Positions 1-5,568 of a DNA stretch of 8,855 bases are shown in pieces; positions within the stretch are counted from its first letter, which is position 1; every line of letters begins with the position of its first letter. The DNA is from an uncultured Alistipes sp. GTDB lineage: Bacteria > Bacteroidota > Bacteroidia > Bacteroidales > Rikenellaceae. Location: contig CALBKP010000036.1 in assembly GCA_937895825.1 (NCBI GenBank), positions 1 to 8,855 on the forward strand, written 5' to 3'. The notes under the pieces are model-generated. The model had not been told where the DNA came from and did not search any database. It saw only the letters and a list, made by a program, of their open reading frames with translations. The translations under genes and the position numbers were made by a program.

Positions 1-1
1 G

Positions 2-931
2 TTCTACCAGTGTGATGTTGATGTCATTGGCTCGAAGTCATTGCTCTCGGAGGTGGAGTTGGTCGACATCGTAGCCCGCGTGTTTAAGAAGCTCGGCATC
101 TCGGTTACGCTCAAGATGAACAATCGCAAAATTCTGTTCGGCATTGCCGAGTCGATCGGTCACGCCGATAAGATGATAGACATCACCGTAGCCATCGACA
201 AGCTCGACAAGATTGGCTTGGACAACGTGAAGGCTGAGTTGCGCGAGCGCGGCATTGACGATGAGGCTATCAACAAGCTTCAACCTATTCTTGAGCTTAG
301 CGGCACTAACGACGAGAAACTCTGCAAGCTAAGCGAGGTTATTGGCTCGTCGGAGATAGGCATGCTCGGCATCGAGGAGATGCGAACAATCTTCGACAAT
401 GTTGAGAAGTTGGGCATCGCCATCACACCTGAGCTCGACCTCTCGTTAGCACGCGGCTTGAACTATTACACGGGCGCTATCTTCGAGGTTAAGGCCAACG
501 ACTTCCAGATTGGCTCAATCTCGGGCGGTGGTCGCTACGACGACCTCACGGGCATTTTCGGCATGCCCGGCATGTCGGGCGTGGGCATCTCGTTTGGTGC
601 TGACCGTATCTACGACGTGATGCTCGGCTTGGGACTCTTCCCCGAGGAGTTGGCTTGCTCGACAAAGGTGTTCTTCACCAACTTTGGCAGCGAGGAGCAG
701 ACAGCCTCTATGCGTATCATTGGTCGCCTGCGCGACAAGGGCGTGGCTGCGGAGATATACCCCGAGGCTGCGAAGATGAAGAAGCAGATGGAGTATGCCA
801 ACCGTCGTGGCATCCCCTATGTTGTTATCATCGGCTCGGAGGAGCTCCAGCGTGGTGAGGCCACACTCAAGGATATGCGCTCGGGCGAGCAGGTAACGCT
901 GAGCTTCGACGAACTCGTCGAACGCCTATAA
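2..931 (+). CDS. hisS: Histidyl-tRNA synthetase, 5' end missing
   Basis: This is the C-terminal 309 residues of a class II aminoacyl-tRNA synthetase that charges tRNA-His with histidine in the cytoplasm. The frame is already open at base 2 (FYQCDVDVIGS, the end of class II motif 2), so the gene starts outside the window. A TTG at base 41 could be taken for a start but is internal. Counting from the first visible residue, the histidine-specific signature LARGLNYYTG lies at 149-158, with the conserved Arg at 151. The glycine-rich SGGGRYDDL is at 174-182 and motif 3, GVGISFGADR, at 193-202. Residues from about 220 form the HGTP anticodon-binding domain (VAAEIYPEAAKMKKQ, PYVVIIGSEE). HisRS of this type is about 450 residues, so roughly 140-150 are missing. 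The next gene starts 7 bases after the TAA, which suggests co-transcription. The identification is very secure. Confidence 0.97.
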   Translation, partial: FYQCDVDVIGSKSLLSEVELVDIVARVFKKLGISVTLKMNNRKILFGIAESIGHADKMIDITVAIDKLDKIGLDNVKAELRERGIDDEAINKLQPILELSGTNDEKLCKLSEVIGSSEIGMLGIEEMRTIFDNVEKLGIAITPELDLSLARGLNYYTGAIFEVKANDFQIGSISGGGRYDDLTGIFGMPGMSGVGISFGADRIYDVMLGLGLFPEELACSTKVFFTNFGSEEQTASMRIIGRLRDKGVAAEIYPEAAKMKKQMEYANRRGIPYVVIIGSEELQRGEATLKDMRSGEQVTLSFDELVERL

Positions 932-938
932 AGACTCT

Positions 939-2483
939 ATGCGCAGAGCATTGCTGGTACTGATGTTTGCGTTGTGTTGCTGGTCTGTTGTGGCACAGCA
1001 ACACAACCAACTTCAGATACAGAAGCTGAACCATGTCTACAACAACCTGCGTAGCAACTACGTTGACGAGGTAGACCTTGAACCTATCGTCGAGGAGGCC
1101 ATTAGAGCCTCACTTCAAAAGCTCGACCCGCACTCCAAGTACCTCAGCAGAGAGGATATGATTGCCCTGCGTACACGCCTGCGTGGCGAGTTTGCAGGCG
1201 TAGGCATCCGCTATATCATGCACAACGACACTCTTGTTGTGCGCACCACTCTTGGCGACTCTCCTGCAAGACGTGCAGCGATACTTCCCAACGACCGCAT
1301 CATCTCAATAGACAACCGCAGCGTTGTTGCTACACCTTTAGATAGCATCGCCGAACTTCTACGAGGCAATGTCAATTCGAGAGTGAGCCTCGGCATCGTT
1401 CGTCGTGGCGAAGATAAACCACTGAATATCACACTAAAGCGCGATAACATCGAAAGCAGTGCTATAAGCTCAGTCTTTCGTATTGGCAACACTGGCTATA
1501 TAGCCATATCGCACTTCTCCAAGCCCGTAGGTGCGGAGTTTCTCGCGGCATACCGCAACTTAGGCGACATTGAGAGCCTCGTTGTCGATCTGCGCGACAA
1601 TGGCGGTGGCGCGATTACATCGGCCATAGACCTAACGAGTCTATTCCTCAAGAAGGGCGACGTTATAGTATCGACTGAGGGGCGCAACAACAGCGTCGTC
1701 TACGACAAGAAGAGGAGTGGGGTCTCCATCGACATACCGCTTGTTGTCGTCATCAACGAGCGCAGTGCCTCGGCAAGCGAGATATTTGCCGGAGCCATCC
1801 AGGATCACGACCGAGGTGTTATCGTTGGGCGCACGAGCTATGGCAAGGGGTTGGTGCAGAGGGTTATCGACCTAAAGGATGGCTCGGGTGTATGTCTGAC
1901 AATTGCCCGTTATAAGACCCCGTCGGGCAGAGTCATCCAGCGACCCTACACCATGGGGCAGGAGGAGGCCTACCTACGCGACACGCTACGATATGTACAC
2001 CCCGACTCTATTTCGCACGACGACAAGCTACTCTTTCGCACGCTTAACCACGGCCGCAGGGTATATGGTGGCGGCGGCATCACGCCAGATGTCTACATAG
2101 CCTCTGATACAGCGCAACTATCGGAGGTGGTACGAAAGGTCTACGCCGAGGCTATCTTCGAGCATACGGCAGTTGACATCTTGGATTGCGTGGCGCTTGA
2201 TACGCTTGAAGGGCTTTACCCCACCATCGAGGATTTCAACGATGGGTTTGACCTAAGCAACGAGTGGATGGAGCTATTCTACCATCGTGCTGGCTTAGTC
2301 CAAGAGGATATTACGGAGCGCGATAGAGAGTTTATCCGCGTGATGCTCAGGGCCACCCTTGCGGAGCAACTCTACGGCAGCTATGCTCGCAATTATATAT
2401 ATGGTATGGGCTTCGACAAAACGATGCAACGAGCCTTAGCGATGGCGGCCGACAAGGAGTTGCTGCATGACATATTACACTAA
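939..2483 (+). CDS. S41-family C-terminal processing peptidase (CtpA/Prc-like), secreted
   Basis: A 514-residue serine protease of the tail-specific/C-terminal processing family, expected to act in the periplasm on exported proteins. Residues 1-19 are a signal peptide (basic MRR, hydrophobic core, VVA then QQ). Residues about 28-80 form the usual N-terminal helical segment (LDPHSKYLS at 62-70). A PDZ domain follows at about 84-168 (FAGVGI, ILPNDRIISID). The peptidase core begins near 185, with VVDLRDNGGG at 215-224. The catalytic Ser is S278 in ERSASASEIFAGA and the general-base Lys is K303 in SYGKGLVQ; the 25-residue spacing is that of the family. The last 100 or so residues are a helical tail seen in Bacteroidota members. 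No lipobox is evident. It follows hisS by 7 bases and likely shares its transcript. The physiological substrate cannot be read from the sequence. Confidence 0.94.
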   Translation: MRRALLVLMFALCCWSVVAQQHNQLQIQKLNHVYNNLRSNYVDEVDLEPIVEEAIRASLQKLDPHSKYLSREDMIALRTRLRGEFAGVGIRYIMHNDTLVVRTTLGDSPARRAAILPNDRIISIDNRSVVATPLDSIAELLRGNVNSRVSLGIVRRGEDKPLNITLKRDNIESSAISSVFRIGNTGYIAISHFSKPVGAEFLAAYRNLGDIESLVVDLRDNGGGAITSAIDLTSLFLKKGDVIVSTEGRNNSVVYDKKRSGVSIDIPLVVVINERSASASEIFAGAIQDHDRGVIVGRTSYGKGLVQRVIDLKDGSGVCLTIARYKTPSGRVIQRPYTMGQEEAYLRDTLRYVHPDSISHDDKLLFRTLNHGRRVYGGGGITPDVYIASDTAQLSEVVRKVYAEAIFEHTAVDILDCVALDTLEGLYPTIEDFNDGFDLSNEWMELFYHRAGLVQEDITERDREFIRVMLRATLAEQLYGSYARNYIYGMGFDKTMQRALAMAADKELLHDILH

Positions 2484-2517
2484 AACGCTAAAATTCTACA
2501 TATTATACATATATATA

Positions 2518-2549
2518 TTTGGAAGTTACAAAAAAAATTAGTATCTTCG
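2518..2549 (+). promoter_or_regulatory. Bacteroidota-type promoter for the PUR gene
   Basis: TTTG at 2518-2521 is followed by a 20-base spacer and TATCTTCG at 2542-2549. This matches the Bacteroidota -33/-7 pattern (TTTG, N19-21, TAnnTTTG) with one mismatch in the -7 box. Transcription would start near 2553-2555, giving a leader of about 60 bases before the ATG at 2615. The gap is A/T-rich, unlike the flanking genes. A second exact TAnnTTTG, TATATTTG at 2514-2521, overlaps the proposed -33 element but has no good -33 partner of its own. Confidence 0.55.
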
Positions 2550-2614
2550 TTTAAGATTTTTCGAGATTTCGGGAAAATTGTCCAGGAAACCTAAAAACTA
2601 AAACGAGAACTACT

Positions 2615-2944
2615 ATGACAACAGGCTACGAGTATCGCCGTGATAATGAGGATTTTGGCGAACCAATTCGGACAAAGGCAGTGCGTGCCGGAAAACGCAC
2701 ATACTTCTTCGATGTCAAGGCTACGCGAGGTAATGATTACTACATGACGATCACGGAATCGCGTAAACGCACGAATCAAGATGGCTCATCGTCGTTCACG
2801 CGACACCAGATCTACCTCTACAAGGAGGACTTCGAGAAGTTCGCGGAGGGGCTGGTTGAAACGATTGAGCAGATACGAAGACTTCAGGGCGGCATGGCCG
2901 AGGAGAGCATCAATAGCGATAACATCAGCTTTGAGGAGTTGTAA
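2615..2944 (+). CDS. PUR-family nucleic-acid-binding protein (DUF3276-type)
   Basis: A 109-residue cytoplasmic protein with a single PUR repeat, the fold shared with eukaryotic Pur-alpha and found in small proteins of Bacteroidota and spirochaetes that bind single-stranded DNA or RNA. The diagnostic block is residues 20-87: the basic strand VRAGKRTYFFDVKATRGNDY (23-42), then YMTITESRKR (43-52), then the second strand and helix HQIYLYKEDFEKFAEGL (64-80). The C-terminus (95-109) is acidic and probably disordered. The ATG at 2615 is chosen because it leads straight into the domain and sits after an A-rich leader (AAAACGAGAACTACT). The gene has its own promoter upstream and a strong terminator 11 bases after its stop, so it looks like a single-gene transcript. 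The family is confidently assigned; its cellular role in Bacteroidota is poorly known. Confidence 0.9.
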   Translation: MTTGYEYRRDNEDFGEPIRTKAVRAGKRTYFFDVKATRGNDYYMTITESRKRTNQDGSSSFTRHQIYLYKEDFEKFAEGLVETIEQIRRLQGGMAEESINSDNISFEEL

Positions 2945-2955
2945 GATGATTTATT

Positions 2956-2991
2956 GGGATTGTCGAGTTGGATTAACGACAATCCCTTTTT
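2956..2991 (+). terminator. Intrinsic terminator after the PUR gene
   Basis: GGGATTGTCG (2956-2965) pairs perfectly with CGACAATCCC (2977-2986) across an 11-base loop, and TTTTT follows at 2987-2991. A 10-bp stem plus a U-tract is a textbook rho-independent terminator. It lies 11 bases past the PUR stop codon and only 8 bases before the ATG of the next gene. Confidence 0.88.
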
Positions 2992-2999
2992 AGTTATTT

Positions 3000-4010
3000 A
3001 TGCAAAGAGGAGTACTATTAGGATTTAGCGGAGGTATTGACAGCTGTACGGCGGCACGACTGCTACAAGCTGAGGGCTATCGTGTGGTGGCACTGACGAT
3101 AGACACCATAGGCGATGTGGCGATGATGCGCAAGGCAGAGGAGAGTGCTCGGCGCTTGGGAGTGGAGTGGATGAGCTACGACGCTACGGTACTCTTTCGT
3201 CATGAGGTTATAGACTACTTCACCAGGGAGTATGCCGAAGGTCGAACGCCTGCACCCTGCACACGATGCAACACTCATATAAAGTGGCACGTGCTTAGGG
3301 AGGTGGCCGACAGCTTAGGCTTGGAGCATATAGCCACGGGGCACTACTTTAACATAGAGGAGCGCGACGGCAGATGGTACGTAGCTAAGGGCGTAGACCC
3401 GCAGAAAGACCAGTCCTACTACCTCTGGGGATTAAGTCAGGAGGTACTCAGGCGCGCCATAGTGCCGATGGGCAGGCACATAAAGAGCGAGGTTAAGCTC
3501 AACTTCGAGGATAAGAGCGAGAGCATGGGCGTATGCTTTCTACAAGGCATGCGCTATGCTGACTTCCTTGTACGGAAGGGGGTAACGATGGCGGAGGGCG
3601 ACATCTGCACGGTGGATGGTCACTGCGTAGGGCGGCATAGCGGCATCGCCTGCTACACCATAGGACAGCGTCGTGGCGAGGGGATACCCGAGGGTATGCG
3701 TGTGGTGGAGATCGAGCGCGAGGGTAACCGTATCATCGTTGGCGAGAATGCCATGCTTAATAAGCATAAGCTCTACGTCGAGCAGTGTAATATAGTCAGC
3801 CGCGAGGAGCTGCTATCGAGGAAAGACATAACCATAAAGATACGCGGCATAGGGCGCAACCCCGTGCTGCCAGTTGTCGTAGAGCCTCACGGCGAGGGGT
3901 ATATGGTAACGACTGAGGATGCAGCATGGGCACCAGCAAAGGGTCAACCGCTGGTCTTTTACCGCAATAATTTGGTTATTGGCGGAGGTATTGTTGTAGG
4001 TTTCGAGTAA
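3000..4010 (+). CDS. mnmA: tRNA-specific 2-thiouridylase, MnmA-type
   Basis: A 336-residue PP-loop enzyme predicted to adenylate and thiolate C2 of U34 in the anticodon of tRNA-Lys, -Glu and -Gln. The ATP-binding PP-loop is FSGGIDS (residues 9-15). The catalytic pair is C90 (PAPCTRCN, the Cys before N91, equivalent to the E. coli nucleophile) and C179 (ESMGVCF). KDQSYYLWGLS (136-146) and YTIGQRRGEGIP (219-230) are further family hallmarks, and the C-terminal beta-barrel ends with GQPLVFY and GGGIV. It is shorter than E. coli MnmA (about 368 residues): the segment after strand 2 (TIDTIGDVAMMRKA) and the one before C179 are both trimmed. C87 gives a CxxC where E. coli has DxxC. Bacteroides genomes carry several mnmA copies, so this may be one of several paralogues. 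A terminator ends 8 bases upstream, so its promoter is unclear. The family is secure; which paralogue it is remains open. Confidence 0.9.
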   Translation: MQRGVLLGFSGGIDSCTAARLLQAEGYRVVALTIDTIGDVAMMRKAEESARRLGVEWMSYDATVLFRHEVIDYFTREYAEGRTPAPCTRCNTHIKWHVLREVADSLGLEHIATGHYFNIEERDGRWYVAKGVDPQKDQSYYLWGLSQEVLRRAIVPMGRHIKSEVKLNFEDKSESMGVCFLQGMRYADFLVRKGVTMAEGDICTVDGHCVGRHSGIACYTIGQRRGEGIPEGMRVVEIEREGNRIIVGENAMLNKHKLYVEQCNIVSREELLSRKDITIKIRGIGRNPVLPVVVEPHGEGYMVTTEDAAWAPAKGQPLVFYRNNLVIGGGIVVGFE

Positions 4011-4024
4011 TTATTGTACATTTG
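3994..4024 (+). promoter_or_regulatory. Promoter for yqaA-aroE, overlapping the mnmA 3' end
   Basis: TTG at 3994-3996, a 20-base spacer and an exact TACATTTG (TAnnTTTG) at 4017-4024 fit the Bacteroidota promoter pattern. The -33 part lies inside the last codons of mnmA and the -7 box is in the 39-base gap. Transcription would start near 4028-4030, leaving a leader of about 20 bases before the ATG at 4050. Confidence 0.55.
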
Positions 4025-4049
4025 CCGCGCATAAAAGTCACACGCCATT

Positions 4050-4775
4050 ATGATTAAGAGATTATACGACTGGATACTATCGTGGAGCGATAGCCGCTGG
4101 GGTTGGTTGGCTCTGTTGTTCATCGCCCTCTTCGAGGCGAGCTGGTTTCCCCTACCACCCGACATCCTTCTTATCGCACTATGCTTGGGTGCTACGAAGA
4201 AGTCGTTCCGCTTCGCCACGATATGTCTTATGGGCTCGGTACTGGGTGCAGCGTTGGGCTATGCCATAGGTCACTTCCTATGGGTGACACCCGCAGGTGA
4301 TCCCACGGCCATTGCCAACTTCTTCTACGACCACGTATTCAGCGTCGAGAGCTTCAACAACGTAGGCCGTCTGTACGACAAGTTCAACTTCTGGATTGTC
4401 TTTACCGCGGGCTTCACGCCACTGCCGTTCAAGCTCTTCACGATTGCCGGTGGTATGTTCGGCATCAACTTCCCGATGTTTATCATAGCCTCGATCGTTG
4501 CTCGCGGCATGCGTTTCTTCCTTATCGGCTGGCTCATCTGGCGATATGGCTCCCCCATCAAGACCTTTATCGACAAGTATTTCAACATGCTTGCCACGCT
4601 CCTGGCGGTGATGCTCATAGGTTTCACGGCACTCGCCTTCTGGCTCTTTGGTAGTGGCGAGGCAGAGCCCGAAGTGGAGAGCGGCACGACTGAGATGGTA
4701 GTGTCGGCAACGCCCGAGGCGGAGGAGGAGATCAGCGTTGAGATTGAGAGCATGGACCAAACACCAGAGGAGTAA
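4050..4775 (+). CDS. YqaA/VTT-domain (DedA-like) inner-membrane protein with acidic tail
   Basis: A 241-residue integral membrane protein of the YqaA branch of the SNARE-associated/VTT (DedA-like) superfamily. Relatives are implicated in lipid flipping and envelope homeostasis, but the function of this branch is not established. Hydrophobic segments lie at about 18-48 (containing E29 and PLPPD at 34-38, a probable re-entrant loop), 55-78, 114-135, 138-165 and 178-200. The family motif FTAGFTPLPFK is at 118-128, followed by GGMFGIN and the conserved arginines R152 and R155. Residues 201-241 form a hydrophilic tail with 13 Glu, one Asp and no Lys or Arg, which is extra compared with typical YqaA proteins of about 140-200 residues. 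The TAA overlaps the aroE ATG by one base (TAATG), implying translational coupling. A promoter match lies just upstream. Confidence 0.85.
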   Translation: MIKRLYDWILSWSDSRWGWLALLFIALFEASWFPLPPDILLIALCLGATKKSFRFATICLMGSVLGAALGYAIGHFLWVTPAGDPTAIANFFYDHVFSVESFNNVGRLYDKFNFWIVFTAGFTPLPFKLFTIAGGMFGINFPMFIIASIVARGMRFFLIGWLIWRYGSPIKTFIDKYFNMLATLLAVMLIGFTALAFWLFGSGEAEPEVESGTTEMVVSATPEAEEEISVEIESMDQTPEE

Positions 4776-5506
4776 TGTCAAGCTACGGACTCATAGGTCG
4801 CACACTGAAACACTCGTTCTCGAAGCAATACTTCGGGAACAAGTTTTTTACGGAGGGCATTGATGCCGACTACTCGCTCTTCGAGCTCGGCACGGTGGAG
4901 GAGCTACACGAACTCATAGCCACGCACAAGACCCTCGCGGGACTCAACGTCACCATCCCGTATAAGGTTGCGGTGATGCCGCTGCTCGACGAACTGAGCG
5001 ACGAGGCACAAGGTGTGGGTGCGGTGAACTGCATCAAGATACGTGGCGGCAGACTCACTGGCTACAACACCGACGTAGAGGGCATAGTGGCATCGCTACG
5101 CGAGTTGGACATAGACAGCAGCTATCGCGCACTGGTACTCGGCACGGGCGGTGCATCGAGGGCGGTGCAGTATGTATTGCGCCGTGAGGGCATAGAGTTT
5201 ATGGTCGTATCACGCGAGGAGGGTCGTGGGGACTTGACGTATGCTCAACTGACGCATGAGATAATGGCCGCAAATAGGCTTATAATCAACACTACGCCAC
5301 TTGGCATGTATCCCGACGTTGAGAGTGCAGCGGAGCTTAGGTTCGACGCTATAACGGAGCATCACCGTCTGTTTGACCTTGTATATAACCCGTCGCCCAC
5401 GCGGCTGATGACGCTATGCGCGGAGCGCGGAGCAAGGACGTTAGGCGGAGGGCTGATGCTCAGGGTGCAGGCCGAGGCATCGTGGCGCATCTGGCAGGGG
5501 GAGTAA
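4775..5506 (+). CDS. aroE: Shikimate dehydrogenase (NADP+)
   Basis: A 243-residue cytoplasmic enzyme that reduces 3-dehydroshikimate to shikimate in the chorismate/aromatic amino acid pathway. The substrate-binding serines are in LKHSFSK (11-17, S14 and S16). The catalytic Lys is K64 in NVTIPYK and the catalytic Asp is D100 in GYNTDVEG. The Rossmann glycine motif GTGGASRA is at 123-130, with the cofactor strand VVSRE at 144-148. NTTPLGMYP (172-180) and a C-terminal GGGLMLRVQAEASW (224-237), containing the conserved Gln, complete the set. It is shorter than E. coli AroE (272 residues), as is usual in Bacteroidota. The start overlaps the yqaA stop by one base, so the two genes form one unit, and a bidirectional terminator follows 4 bases after the TAA. 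All key residues are present. Confidence 0.95.
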   Translation: MSSYGLIGRTLKHSFSKQYFGNKFFTEGIDADYSLFELGTVEELHELIATHKTLAGLNVTIPYKVAVMPLLDELSDEAQGVGAVNCIKIRGGRLTGYNTDVEGIVASLRELDIDSSYRALVLGTGGASRAVQYVLRREGIEFMVVSREEGRGDLTYAQLTHEIMAANRLIINTTPLGMYPDVESAAELRFDAITEHHRLFDLVYNPSPTRLMTLCAERGARTLGGGLMLRVQAEASWRIWQGE

Positions 5507-5510
5507 ACAA

Positions 5511-5546
5511 AAAGAGTGGAGAGTTATTTGGGGCTCTCCACTCTTT
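5511..5546. terminator. Bidirectional terminator between aroE and malQ
   Basis: AAAGAGTGGAGAG (5511-5523) and CTCTCCACTCTTT (5534-5546) form a perfect 13-bp stem with a 10-base loop. On the minus strand the stem runs directly into TTTTTG, and on the plus strand into TTTGTCTTTAT. It lies between the convergent stops of aroE (5506) and malQ (5569), so it can end transcription from both sides. Confidence 0.85.
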
Positions 5547-5568
5547 GTCTTTATCGCTTAGGGGCGGC

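Noticed and set aside
41..931. hisS starting at the TTG at base 41
   Set aside because: The frame is open and clearly HisRS-like (FYQCDVDVIGS) from base 2, so the gene begins before the window.
939..996. S41 protease as a lipoprotein (Cys-Cys at residues 13-14)
   Set aside because: Positions before each Cys do not fit a lipobox (Leu or Cys at -1), whereas VVA-QQ gives a plausible ordinary signal peptidase site.
2925..2932. CAGCTTTG as a -7 box for mnmA inside the PUR gene
   Set aside because: It has a mismatch in the key TA and no TTG/TTTG at 19-21 bases upstream.
4278..4781. 167-codon frame antisense to yqaA
   Set aside because: It is an antisense shadow of a membrane-protein gene, with no promoter or domain support.
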